From Owenia fusiformis (taxonomy: Eukaryota > Annelida > Polychaeta > Sabellida > Oweniidae): DNA of 64,000 bases. Shown here in pieces: positions 12,293 to 26,100 of this stretch. The position numbers were made by a program, and so were the translations under genes. Position 1 is the stretch's first letter. Every line of letters starts with the position of its first letter. The stretch spans positions 27,781,936-27,845,935 of the forward strand of contig CAIIXF020000006.1 in the NCBI GenBank assembly GCA_903813345.2, read 5' to 3'. The notes below the pieces were generated by a model. That model saw only the letters and a program-made list of their open reading frames with translations, did not search any database and was not told the DNA's origin.

Positions 12293-13824
12293 GTATTAGT
12301 ATATTCCATTATGTTAAATATATTTCCTCAAACATGGTTAGATCTTCAGTACATGTATCTTATCTGTGAATATTATGTATTAAGTTACTTGTTCTATCAT
12401 TGTAATTGTTCCATTACTCTCTCTGCAGACCTTTCACTGAGATTTTTTGAGAATTTGTCTAAATTGAGGGATTATTTTCAAGAATTTCCTGTTAATGTTT
12501 GACAAAATCAGTTCACTTTATTGATTGGTTGCATTGATCTGTTGCTATGACAACATGTGGTAGAGTGAAGCAGCCAATGAAGCATTTTGAGTCTGCAGAG
12601 AGAAGGAATGATGCAAAGTCACACTCCATGATATGCCTGGCCTGGAGATTGCACATGGTTGTATTAATGCATATTACATGCGTAACCCTTCAGCATGACC
12701 CTTCCACACTGGTATCTAATTAAAGGTTTGCAATACATTTAGGTGTTGTGTTAAAAACAAGTCATTTTTATGCAATGGTGATATTTTTTTTAGGGAGTGA
12801 ATAATGACTTGAATTAAGCCCTCATAGATTGAGCTTAGCTGATGTTGGTTAGTTGGTTACTATGAAACTTTGTTTCATTCTTGTGGCCATGGGAGACATA
12901 ATATTATGGGGTGAGGTTCCTGTGTCTTATGTTAAATGGGTGTGCACTCTTTCTGTTTTATTTGATTTGTTCGACATCGTGAGTTTTCTGTTTAACAATG
13001 ATTGTAAGAAAGTAACGACAGTGTTACCCTAGGAAGATATGTAAATATTCTAGAGTGTCCGCAAACAAAATGTATCAAATAATTTTTTGATGCACGTCAA
13101 GGTGGTCATGATTTGAAATGCACATAACAGTGGAAAAGAGAGAAATAAGCGAGGAATCGAATTAACATTCATATAGGGAGAACTCTAAATTGTTCAGAAT
13201 TTTAAAAAATAGGTACTTGGGTCAAGATTTAGATAGAAATCATGAAGAATAAATGTGACCTTTGAGTATTTCTAAAATGGACTCAAAAACCTCACTGATG
13301 CTCAATCAATGTTGGGTTACATTTCAAGGAGTTTTCTATGCACACATATTAAAGTATTAAAATAGGTTGTCAACTTTGAAACATTTGAAGTTGAAGTTTG
13401 ACGTGTTTGAACACTGAATTAAGAATAATCGCTCTTCCGGAGATTTTGGCAAATATGCAAGATCTTACAGGTTGTCAATCAACATAGATTTAAGAAAATA
13501 TTTTCATTCGCAACTAAGTTTTTAGTTGAAAGGGTTTGAGTAACTATGGCAACTAAAGTGACACACATTAATGTAGCTATGGCAACTCACTAGATAGCTG
13601 ATTGAATCCCTCCTTTTACCTTAATGGCTTATATACCTACCCCCCCCCCCCAACAAAAAAATATATATGTATAATAGTATATATAATGTAGTCTAGAATC
13701 TTGCCTAATTGGGAACTTTTCAGGGTCATAGAGAAAATAATTATTATGATTATTTTTTATATAAAAAACATCAGTATGTGCCATATACATTTGTATTGTA
13801 CAAAAAACAATTTATTGTAATTAA

Positions 13825-14194
13825 AGGCAGAATCAGATGAGAGAGCAAGGTGCCTCAAGATGTTTCAATTTTAGAATATTTTGGCCCTATATCAATCCTT
13901 TTCTTGTCTACTTTCTAAAAATCAACTTTTTACGGGAGTATTAAAGACTTAACACTTTTTACGGGAGTGTTAAGGACAAACATTTTTGTATGTTACTTTT
14001 TTCGATAAATACTGATAAGCACATTACATTTACAATATTGGAGAATTTACACATTTTTGCACTTCAAATCTTGAATACATTTACCATTTGATGAGTTATT
14101 ACCTATTTCTTAGAGATATTTTATATTGGATTGTTATAGGACCATACTGCAAACCACAAATGACCTTGCAATTTTTCTTTCTTTGATTCTGCCT
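13825..14194. mobile_element. TTAA-flanked miniature transposon (AGGCAGAATCA termini)
   Basis: 370 bp between TTAA at 13821-13824 and 14195-14198. The inverted termini AGGCAGAATCA are perfect over 11 bp. Non-coding, with an internal duplicated 'tttttacgggagt' motif. Confidence 0.8.
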
Positions 14195-14789
14195 TTAATA
14201 GTTGTAGCAATATAAACAGTTAAAAATATGTCAATAATCAGTTTCATTAAATTGAGAAAGGGCAATATTGCACCTTCCACTCACATTATAAATTAGAAAT
14301 ATATTGCTTTTTGTGAAATAATTCACAATATGTATCACTAAATGGAAGCAGTAAAATTGTATATTGTAAATTGTATATTTAATATTGTAGAAATTCAACT
14401 TCTAATCTTACATGTTCTGTTGATCAGTCATTGAGAGTATCCGCAAAAAAAAAATTGTTTTCAAAATATTGAAAAAAATATTATAAATATACACTGTAGA
14501 ACAATGAAATTGTTATAGAAACTTTTATGTTTCTACATATTTCTACATACATAGCAGCTTACTGTGGGGTAGGTTTACAGTGATATATGCAAATTGTGTA
14601 ATATAAAGTTTACAATATAATATGTGATAATATAAACTGGAGTTTTCTGTTTTGAATTTTCTTGTCATAGATATGATTATTGCTTAAACCATTAGACTAA
14701 AATGACATTAATATGAGAGACTTAATGCCAAATGCCATTTTTGTGGGGGCCCCGTACCCTGTGTGGACATCTTTTGTGTGAGGCCTAAC

Positions 14790-15110
14790 TCTCTATACGG
14801 ACCCCCCCCCCCTTCCCCTTCTATGTGGATCCCCCTTCTCCCTTTGTTGAATTGCCCTCTCCCTGGGTGGAGTCCTCCTTACCACATGTAAAGCCCCCTT
14901 TACCCCTGTGTGGTGCCTTTCCTTCCCCCTGTTATCTCCTCTACCCCCTGTGTGGACCTCTTCCCCATGTGTGTATCTATATGAATGGAGCCCCCTTATC
15001 ATATTATGTGGATCCCTTTCTCCCTTAGTTTTACTCCCTTTCCCTGTATGGAACCCATTTCCCTGTATGGAACCCCTTTCCCTGTCTGAAACCCCCCTTT
15101 CCCCTTGTAT
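14790..15110. repeat. Pyrimidine-rich degenerate tandem repeat
   Basis: Runs of C and CT broken by 'tgtgtgga' or 'tgtatgga' about every 20-25 bp, so nearly one strand is polypyrimidine. Open frames here, rich in Pro, Ser and Leu, follow from composition. Such mirror-like tracts can adopt non-B DNA structures. Confidence 0.65.
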
Positions 15111-15789
15111 TTATGACATGGGGAAGAAGCAACAAAAATGATATGTATGAGCAAATACTTTTTAAGTCTGGGTGTCATTAGCAAATAATTCCAATAAGTT
15201 AACCTTGAAGTTCAGTATATATTTGAGAAAAGCATTTGATCAGCATTGGATTATAATTAATTCAATTCCTTTGTTTAAGCACTTTTTGAAAATTAAAACC
15301 AAACAAGGGTGGAAACAAACTGAATTCGGTTACCACGTTAATTTTAAATCACGTCAAACATAGATTGTATAATGCACTTGCACTGAGATGTTTCAACCAA
15401 TAATTCTGCTCTATTTTTAGCGAGTTCAAATGTGTCTAGTCTATTCTCATACAAATGGTGCCATGTTTAATTTAAAAACCTATTTGAGTTGAAACTTTAA
15501 GTAAGGTTAAATCCTAAAACGATCACTAATTTGCTAAAATGAATTTACTGATCAGAAGCATAAACAGAGAAATATTGGGTCTGCCTAGTGATCTACCGGG
15601 GGAAAAATATTCAAATTAAGCTGATAATGCACCTTATCTTGGTAACGGTAGCGATAAAATGAAATCTACATCTAAAAGGCCATGGCAAAAAGGTTGCGTT
15701 TCACAATCTTTATTGTAATCTTCCCAACTCCCCCTTGGATGTTTAAACATATGACAATGACTATACATATTTTGAGCCTAAATAAATGA

Positions 15790-16160
15790 CTTATTGTACC
15801 TCAACCTCTGACTTTATTGTACCTCAACCTCTGACTCTATTGGACCTCAACCTCTGACTTTATTATTCCTCATCCTCTGACTTCATTGTACCTCATCCTC
15901 TGACTTTATTGTACCTCATCTTCTCACTTCATTGTACCTCATCCTCTGAATCTATTGTACCTCAAACTCTGACTTCATTGTACCTCAACCTCTGACTTTA
16001 TTGTACTTCATCTTCTCACTTCATTGTACCTCATCCTCTGACTTTATTGTACCTCAACCTCTGACTTTATTGTACCTCAATCTCTGACTTAATTGTACCT
16101 CAACCTCTGACTTTATTGTACTTCATCCTCTCACTTTATTGTGCCTCAACCTCTGACTTA
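15790..16160. repeat. 23-bp tandem repeat (ttgtacctcaacctctgactt)
   Basis: About 16 copies of a 23-bp unit with small substitutions (acttca, tcatcc, ctcact variants). Intergenic. Confidence 0.9.
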
Positions 16161-16164
16161 ATAA

Positions 16165-18290
16165 TATAAAAGGTAGATATGAAAGCTTCAGAATTGCTCA
16201 CCTAGAAATTGTATTCTAGAGTGATGTGCAGGTTTAAATGTGAATATACTTTTAGAACATCATTGTATTAATTTCCTCACCTAATCTCCTAGATGCGAGT
16301 AGAAATAAGCATGATTTACGTCATTAAGAATTCACGATTCATATTTGGAATCTACATGTAAAATTACATCTAGAAATGTGGTTTTGAAAAGAGTTTATCA
16401 ACTTTGAAAATTTGAAAAACCACAAAAAGTGAAACATCTTTTCTTGTGTTGGGCAGATAATATTTTCTTTTACTGGACATGTTTTAATTTGTATAACTAT
16501 CACATACATAAGGGTAATATAAAAAGTGAACCACTAAAACTGATCGAATATTCAGGTTTAAGAGAATTTTGTAATACCCTGCCATGTTATTACCCCCGAA
16601 TCAGCCACCTGGTGGCAAAACTTGTAACTACATACTCGCATCTGAGTAATTGCTTCATTCCAACATGTTAGGAAAACCATGGGACGTTAAACAATTTTTG
16701 CCCTGGCCTTGTGCATAGAAATGTGATGTTTTGTTAGATGTTATTAAACCAACGCAAAAAATGTAAGTTTTATATCCTTCAATATCACATAAGCCACTTT
16801 TATTATTTTTAAGAGGCTAAATATCTAGTGCAAGAGTTAAAATGACACTAGTTTGAAAGACAACATTTGCAAGCCTGGAAATCAATCCATAACCTGACTT
16901 AGAACTCTTGCCAAGAGTATTACTGATTGGCATGGTGTCAACTGTGTGTCTAGGACACTGATTTAAAGACCTTCAACCTTGAACTTCAAAATTTTTAGGG
17001 AAAGGTAATTATTCCTGACTGAGAAGACCCATTCTTGGTCCAATTATAATTTAATTTATTCCATAGCTGGGACAGTGATGCCCAATTGATGATCTATATC
17101 TTTTAGGGCCTCATTTCATTTGTTGAACATAATTTACAAGGTAGGTTCTGCAGAATAAATACAATGGCTCAAACATTATTTATATGGAGGAGCTTTTTAT
17201 CATTTAAAATTTATATGAAGATAAAAAGAATACTAGTTATTGAAAACCCAGAATGAAATAATATGTTGCATATATAATACAAATCTTCAATTCTGTTTTT
17301 AAAGAAGACAAAACTTTGAATTTATTGTCAAATATTGATTTTGAAAATGTTAATTTCAGATTTACTGATTTACGTAGGTGAATGATCTTAAGACTAACTG
17401 TCAACACCAGGAGGAATGTTTCACTGTCAACTTCTTGCACAATTTTGCATTCTCAAAGTTCATTTCGTTCGTTGCACAGGAGGTACGGATGGCACTGGAC
17501 GAAAGGCTCGGAGACTGACAATTTTGATGGTTTCCATGCAACCATGGCAACACAGAACAACACTCCCTTTGTACTCAAGCCCTCAGCCAATCATGTTGGA
17601 GGATTTCTCCAAAAGTGGTACCAGAATGAGAGTACAAAAAGGGGTGCATCTGAAGTGTGAATGATTTCATTCTGCTCATTGATAAGGACTCTCCACTTTC
17701 TCTAGGGTAGGTGTACATTTTACTTTTTTCATTGTGAAATTTTCCATGTATATTTCATCAAACTAATTTTGATATTACATATGAAATATAATTGTATTGA
17801 ATAATTTTTTGCATTCATTTCTTTCATGCAGTAGATCATAGATTATGGTAGATTGCAAAAAATGACTTATGTTTAAAAATTATAAATGTTTCTAAATTAA
17901 CTATAGCTTCTCATCCACTCTAAAGGGTAGTATTCTGTGAATTGATTGGTTGCAAATATTCATAAAGAATATTGTCAGTTTTTTTATTTCCAAAGATGTA
18001 TATAATTTTGAATACTATTTATCATTCAAGGGTTTGCATTTTTCAAAACTACATAATCTTGAACACTTATTGTCAGTTATGATTAAAGGTAGCGACAACT
18101 GAGGGTCTAAATAAACAGGATGCTCATTTTTAGTTCCTTTTCTTCAGAGATGAAAGTATTAATATTTTAATTTATTAATCGTTGTGAAATCTAATTTTCA
18201 GTCTCAATTTTGATTCAATAGTTTGATACAATTAAAGATCTAAAATCAGTTGTCATCACATTTAATGAATGCTCATTTCTTTTTAGCGGG
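16165..18290. other. Gene-poor stretch with one doubtful exon-like segment
   Basis: No recognised gene. The segment 17382-17660 has two overlapping frames open for 82-92 codons and slightly higher GC than its flanks, ending in stops close together. Neither translation resembles a family I know, so it could be an untranslated exon or chance. Confidence 0.35.
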
Positions 18291-18299
18291 CAAAACCAT

Positions 18300-19090
18300 A
18301 ATAAAATACGTAATGACAATTAGATAAATGAGTTGAAAAAATAATCCATGAAAGCAGCAATTTGATAAATAAATTAAAAAATAATCCAGCAATTTGATAC
18401 ATTAATTGGAAAGAAAAATACATAAATCATAGTGGCAACATGATAAATGAAAAGGAAAAACACAAATGTGCCAATGTGTTAAATAAATTGGAAAAATATA
18501 AAAGTGACAATATGATTTATAAATTAGAAAGAAAATTATGTAAAAGCGGCAATATGGTTAATAAATTGGAAGGAAAATATATGAAAGTTGCAATAAGTTA
18601 AATAAATTGAAAAAACATGTAAAAGTGGCAATATGACAAATAAATTTGAAAGAAAATATATAAAAGTGAGAATATTTATTTATTTATCTCAACTTACACC
18701 GTCCCAAATGGCACTTTGATTACACTAAAAGCATTGTTAAACGAATTGAATAGAAAATAAATAGATTGGCAAGCAAAATATATAAAAGTCGCAATATGAT
18801 AAATAAATTGGAAAAATATAAAAGTGACAATATGATTTATAAATTAGAAAGAAAAATATATGTGGCAATATGGTTAATAAATTGGAAGGAAAATTTATAA
18901 AAGTTGCAATATGATAAATAAATTGAAAAATAACATGTAAAAGTGGCAATATGATAAATAATTGGCAAGCAAAATATAATAAAGTTGCAATATGATAAAT
19001 AAATTCGAAAAAACATGTAAAAGTGGCAATATGATAAATAAATTGGCAAGCAAAATATATAAAAGTTGCAATGATAAATAAATTGTAAAA
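18300..19090. repeat. AT-rich tandem array, ~55-60 bp unit
   Basis: Imperfect repeats of 'gcaatatgataaataaattg' plus 'gaaagaaaaatataaaagtg', about 13 units, interrupted near 18670-18765 by unrelated sequence. Repeat translation explains the long minus-strand frames here. Confidence 0.85.
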
Positions 19091-19099
19091 TGCAAAATG

Positions 19100-20170
19100 C
19101 ATCAAAGTGCTTCTTTTAAATACATCCTGTGAAACATATATTCATTTTCAACATGTTAGGCTTAAAGAAATTAAAAAATATATTTCATTCCAACTTATTC
19201 TATTTTCAAATTAGTTGATCCGGCATTAGACGTCTCAATTTCACAAACAAGTACATTAAGTAATATTGCGGTTAAATGCTTGAAAAACCTCTTAAGCCTT
19301 ACCCTTGCTTACATATTTAATTGAATATTAGCAGGATAGGTGTTTCCCATTTAACAAAAGGATTAGTGGACTATAGAATAAGTTCATTGTTTAACAATCA
19401 GATTTAATGTCTATAAATATCCCTGGTCTCGAACACAAAGCACAAAACTTGTTGAGAAGTCAGATTTTCCAGGGGATTAAGTGTAAGAAGGGACTTGAAG
19501 TAATAACTTGGTAAATATTGATATAGGGGAACACAAATCTTCTAAGTTACAATAAGATATGGAAAAATGCAGAGCTGAAGTTAAGATAAGAAAGAGCAAA
19601 TCACTCTACTATATCTAACCCCTAGAAATGCATAAGGTACTCTGTTTGTCTAATTGTATTGTTTAGTGGCTTTAGTATATTTTTGTAAGTACCTTATTAA
19701 CATCTAACAGTCATCCAATAAACCATTCATAAGGAACAGACACATAAAAACAAATCACATAATCATTACTGATAAGCCAAATGGGTTGCTCATGAACACC
19801 AAATACAAGGTATAGTAGAGTGAAATGTCATTGCTTTGAAACACTAAGAGAGATGCCTAAATATTTTATTTATTCCTCAACAAATGCTGAACAATGGGCA
19901 TTAACTTGAGGCAGGTGAGGCCAAAATTTTAAAGACAATAATAACTCAGATTGATTTTCAATTGAAACTGTGAAGTTGAAGTTAAAAAAAATTATTTATG
20001 ATTATAACAGAACTAATTCCTTAAGCTCAAATTTGCCCCTCCAATTTTAATTTGCCTCTTTATATTAAATTTGCCTCTCCAAATTAAAGCCTCTTTCATC
20101 TTTAGATACTGACCATGCCTCTGAACAATTGACAGTATTCGTATTTATGTGCATATGTATTACATTGCAG
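19100..20170. other. Upstream region of the ZP gene
   Basis: No gene is seen. The ATG exon of the ZP gene is preceded by 'tattacattgcag' ending at 20170, a good 3' splice site, so a non-coding first exon and the promoter probably lie somewhere in this stretch. I could not place them. Confidence 0.4.
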
Positions 20171-20187
20171 ATTTCCAGCGCAGCATA

Positions 20188-23100
20188 ATGCAGAAATTAA
20201 TGATCCTCGCAGCCTTAGGGCTTATCTATGTCACAGTAAGTTATTTTTTATAAAATGAAATATAATTTTAGTCTTGTATAAAGCCTTTGGCTCTTCCCAC
20301 TATCTAATGTTTTAAGGTACACAAGGAGTTAATGTAATATAGGGGTTTAATGCAATACTTAAGGATGTTCCCTGGACGAAGTTGAAAACGATGAACACCA
20401 ACCCCTAATTTTTCTTTTCAAAATGTGAAGTACATAGCATAACTAAGTGTTTCTGTGAGTTTAAGAAAAAGTTAAATATTCAAAAGTGTGTTTTGGGGTG
20501 AAAACCTGATTTTTAACATGGGTTTCAATGAGAAAGTGCCACGCCCACTTTTGTCAAATATTGACACTTTAGAGGCCTCTTGCTCAGAAAAAAGCACACT
20601 AACATATGGTTTTTAAAGTTTTAATATTCTTTGTTGCCCGTGAGAATCCCAGAAAACCATTTTTGAGAAAAAGTTAAATACTATTGAATATTTTCCTATC
20701 TGACCAGGGAACATCCTTAAGTATAATTTCTAAAATGGATGAATTGAAATAACTTCATGCACAGTTCATACTTGTTCAAATTTTCAGACTGCTCATTGTC
20801 TAAGTTACTGTGTAAGTGGTAATTTGGCCTCATTTCCCTATTGCCTAATTTTTGCCATGTTCAGAAAATTAAATGTTGGAAATATTATCTTCATAATGTT
20901 ATCCACTGGGAAGTTTCTTGTCATTAGGAAAATTAGAATTAGAAAAATGATAAGATTTGACCATTCGGCAAATTAACCACTCAGATTAAATACCACTTGT
21001 ACAAAGAAACAGGATTTGTTACCTTCATTGTTTTTAGGTAACTCAAGCTGCGCTTCCTACAGTATCTACATCAGCAAATGATTGTAAGTATGATTTCAAT
21101 AATATTGTACATTGTGTATTGTATTTACAATGTTACCTGTCTAATTCAAACGCCACTGGGGCCATCCAAAAGTGTTCGGATTAGCAGGTGTTCACATTTC
21201 AAGTTTTCTAAATGTGTAAATTAATGCGAGATAACAAAATTTAGAAAAAAAGTGTTCACATTGAGAGATGTTCAGATTAGAGTGGTATTCCAATAATAGA
21301 CATGTTTTCAATAATACAATATTACACAAACATTTTACAATATCACACAAAGTACAGAAATATCTACAATAATACAATATTACACAAACAACATTTTACA
21401 ATATCACACAAAGTACAGAAATATCTACAATAATACAATATTACACAAACAACATTTTACAATATCACACAAAGTACAGAAATATCTACAATAATACAAT
21501 ATTACACAAACAACATTTTACAATATCACACAAAGTACAGAAATATCTACAATAATACAATATTACACAAACATTTTACAATATCCCACAAAGTACAAAA
21601 ACATAAACAAATTGACATTTCTCAGACTGAAGGATTTAAATTATATTGTGAAATATTCTATTGTATTTTGATTTATCACATTTTATCGTATTCACATTTT
21701 TACTAGCCTCTTATTTTGCAGATAGATCTTGTGAATTTACTATGTAAATGAATTATTCTATTTTGAAATTCGAAGTTAGGTTGGATTGGTGAATTGGTGA
21801 ACCAACTGTACGACTTGATCTTATTAACTCATTCAATACTGGGGCAAAAAGCACTATAATTCTGACGATATTTTGAAAATTGCCATATATGGTACCTCTG
21901 AAATAATATATATTGTATATACATTGGCATACATATATAGTGTTATATATCATTTTGAAGCATATGATATACTCTTTCAGAATAAAAGTCCCATTTTATA
22001 AGTTGTCATGGTTACAAGATTCCAAAAAAAACATTGGGTTTGTGCTTGGACATGATATCACCTCCTTAGTAGTCAACGCATGTGCTTTATGACGTCATAT
22101 CACGTCCTTCGTAGCGAATGAGTTAATTGTGCTAAAATTGACCCACCATTGGGTTCAAGAGTACCATCTCATTCAACATATTGCTTCACAAAAGCTTCCT
22201 TTTACAAAATTACATCAATAGGAGATATATTTTTGAAATATGATTGCTTTATTTAGTTTATGTGTAACTACCAGAAACAGGTGAATTCATACCAATAAGC
22301 TAAAAAAAATCTAGAACGAGGCCGATATGTGCGCCATCTATCGGCAGTATTCTGCATTGATTACACTTGTTTTCAGTTGATGTAAGGTGTGGTAATGAAT
22401 CCACCCCAGGCCCCTTGATGGTCATATGGTCAGATAACCAAGTCAACAGCCCCAATGACGTTTACATCTATGGTAAGAGTGGAGTGTCCGACTGCACCTT
22501 CACTATGACTGCTGGTAACGCCTCCTCTGGAACCCCAGACACCTGGACCCTTACTGATGGTTATGCAGCTGGTGATCTGAGCATGTGTGGAATTGCAATG
22601 GTTAGTGACTGGATGAATATCTTTGCTTTTAAATACATACATTTCTCTTTGTATTTGTTCTTGTAAAACTTTGAGGAATTTATCTGGCAACCCTAATGAG
22701 AAGGTTTTGAAAGCAAAATTGCATGTAACACCTTTTACCATTTACGAGGACATACAATTTGAAAAAAAATGAATAAGCCATAGATTTGGGGAATTTTTAG
22801 AATATTGAAGAGATAATGGACAGAAAGATACTGATTGGGACATATCTATGTCTGCTTCAACCTTAAAATACACAAAGAAGTTTTAAGTTTGGATTTTGTT
22901 CAAGGTTTCCTCGAAAGGGACTTCAACTAATGTAATGTTTCATGTTATAGAATACCAGCAGTGGTACATATGAGGCCACAATTGTTATCCAGTTGGGGTC
23001 CTTGGAGACAAGCGATGATGCATTCTACCAGATCCAGTGTGTCTACTCAACCTCAACCACCATCGGTGGTGGCTCTACCTCCGTCAGCGTCTCTGAGTGA

Positions 23101-26100
23101 GTATATTCTTAGGGATACTGGATTTGCATTGTATCTAATGTTAAAGATTTGAAAATGTCTTTACCAATTGAAAATCTGTACTCTGCCACATTTTTGTCTT
23201 ATCAACTTATATATATAAATATTAGAAACTTAGCAGCAATTACCTGTTCCCATGCCCTGTGTCTCTGTCCCCGAGTGTTAATATTTTTACATTTTTGAAA
23301 TGATTTCCAACAGACTTGGGCCAGTGTCATTCTCAGGTATTTCTCCACTCCATTTTTATTTTGTCTTACCTGTTGGTGTCACTGACCCATTTCTGTTCAG
23401 TTATAACCAACATATATGCTCTTGAGAGCGTCATGTTGTATTGAATGTCATGTATGTTTTTCAAAATAGTAATAAATATCTGAATCTGAATCTGAATCTG
23501 AATACTAAATTATATTATTTAACTAGCATTGTAGCATTAGTTTATTTAAAATGATACATCATGGAAATTGATCATTAAAACAACTTTTGAAATGAGGGGT
23601 CAATTTGACTCACTTAATTGTCAAAAAAAATAACCTGATCAAAATCTTATTTACATATTTAGTTCTTATGGACGTAATGCTATCTGCTTGATAAACATCG
23701 TCATGTTATCATTTTCATTTCCATCATGTTTCCATATTTATCACATTTCAATTCCAATCACATTTCAATTCCAATCACATTCCTATTCCAATCACATTTC
23801 AATTCCGATCACATTTCCATTTTCATCACATTCCTATTACACTCACATATCAATTCCAATCACATATCAATTCCAATCACATTTCAATTCCTATCACATT
23901 TCAATTCCTATAACATTTCCATTTTCATCACATTTCAATTCCAATCAGATTTCAATTCCTATCACATTTCAATTCCTATAACATTTCCATTTTCATCACA
24001 TTTCCATTTTCATCACATTTCAATTCCAATCACATTTCAATTCCTATCACGTTTCTATTTCCATCACATTCCTATTACACTCACATTCTGACATTCCCAT
24101 TTTCATCACATTCCCATTCCAATCACATTTCAATTCCTATCATGTTTCCATTTCCATCAAATTTCAATTCTTTTTTCTGGCTCCATCTTATCCACATTTT
24201 TACAAAGTTGGTATTTCCTGTTAATCAGACAGCTGGTATAGGAACTTATTCAAATGTAAACCTTTCTTTGCCAATGCACTTAAAATGAAAATTGCCTGAT
24301 TGTGTTCTATTATAGTGTCATTAAGGACAACACAGTTGCTAACACAGGAGCTTCCAGTAACACACCAGACAGGTCATACACCCTCGTTCTGATTGATTAC
24401 GCTACTGGAAGTGTCGCCACTACTCCCGTCCCCATCGGCATGCCCGTGCAGCTCTCAGCCGTCGCCAGTGGCACTGATACTGGATCCAATGTTGGTAAGA
24501 AACAAGACTCTGATTTTGAAATGAGAGACCAGGTCAAATTTTAAGTGTTATCTGATACTATAGCATCTTTCTGTTTCACCTGAATCATCTCAGGGCTGAG
24601 AAGAAATGAGATGTCATGGTTTATCATGATGTTCAATTCATGTTTAGTACTTTATCACTTTTCTGGTTCCACATGTAATATATGCATCTATGTATTTGTG
24701 ATACTCTCTTTAATTCTACCAATTTTGTCATCTGTTTTTATCAAAATTTTTTGGCTTTGTCAATCAATCAATTCTATAAGTTTCGTTTTTATGATATATA
24801 AATACATGTAAGGTATTGCTTTTAGGTTGTTCATAATTTTTTTTATAATTTATAAATCAATTTACAAAATACAATGACTATAAATGAAGTATTTGTATAT
24901 TATCATTATTTAATTTTCATATATTTTTACAGCCAATGATGAAGTCAGTCTCCAGGTCAGGAGTTGCTGGGCAAGCAGTGGTTCTGCCTCCCCTGTGACT
25001 TTCCTTAATGATTAGTAAGTGCTACAAATTGATTCGTTTATTTTCTTAGAGGAAAATACTTCATGTATCAAGAATTTTTTTTATATTTACCATTGATTCA
25101 TATACATGTACCATATTGGTTATTTCTAAGTTCATATACATGAACTATTATTGTTGATGTACTGATTCTAAGTTTATGTATTACTTTAGATCAAGTACCA
25201 ATCTTAGTAATTTCTAGGCTCATATTCTGTATTGGTAAGTTCTAAGTTCATCTACCACACAAGTGGTCTAAAACTTATGGATGTTTTGATTTTGCTAAGA
25301 TACACTGTATATAACCATGGGCTTTCAAGTTGAAAGCCCATGATATAACAAAGATAGAAAAGGCACAATTTTCATTTATATTGTTATACTAAAGAGCCAG
25401 AGGCTCAAATGAGCTTCCTGTATCTTAAGTGTTGTCAAAGAGTTAGTCACGTATTAATTCAACAAATTATTTTTCAGTTGTCCATCTTTCGGAAATGAAC
25501 TGTTTGAAGATACAACTGAAGGATTTACGACATCTTCTGATACTGCTCTCTCACCCGACTTCAGAATGTTCGGTATTGGTGGTGGTGATGGAACCGTGAC
25601 ATTCACATGCGATATCGCCATCTGTAGGACAGTATGTGGAGGGGTAAGTGTTTTTCTCTGTTTTAGACAAGTTGTGTTAAAATGGATTTGATTGAATAAC
25701 ATATCTTAATTGAACCTGGTCATGCATACCCGTAGCCAGAGAGTGTCAATTTTTTTTCACCATTCTGAGCACTTTTCAAGTGATTTCGGACCAAATAAGT
25801 TGTCATAGTGAACCCCCTGGAATTTCTGAAAAGTGAACCCACCTTGGCAAGACCTGGCTTTTAAATGTTAAATGGGTTTCATTATAAAGAAAATCATTGT
25901 TTAATAAGAGTGACATCAAATGGCTATTTTCCTCAGGTAACCTTCTGCCTACATCATTGTCAGTGATCAAGTATTTCAGGAAATGGCATTGGACCTTTTA
26001 ATACAAGAATTCAATAAAAATGTCAGCATCAAGATTTCTAATTTGTAGCAATAAGTGAGCAAAAAGTAATATCAAATTGTAAATAGTAATTAAATCATGC

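Larger units (their letters stand above)
10980..13820. other. DOK 3' flank, no gene seen
   Basis: Probably 3' UTR and intergenic DNA. Only short random frames are present. It holds the two miniature repeats listed at 11608 and 11990 and no splice-bounded coding segment I can support. Confidence 0.5.

Noticed and set aside
15790-16160. Possible CRISPR array from regular 23-bp units
   Set aside because: The units are directly contiguous with no unique spacers, and the host is a eukaryote. It is a minisatellite.
17382-17664. Two overlapping open frames of 82-92 codons after the DOK gene
   Set aside because: Neither translation resembles a known family, no paired splice sites fit, and both frames being open together suggests composition rather than coding.
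18737-19105. Minus-strand 122-codon frame rich in Tyr, Phe and Ile
   Set aside because: Translation of an AT-rich tandem array; it looks like a membrane protein only because of the base composition.
23688-24091. Frames with SHFNSNHISI-type repeats
   Set aside because: The 18-bp satellite keeps any open frame open. It lies within a ZP-gene intron.
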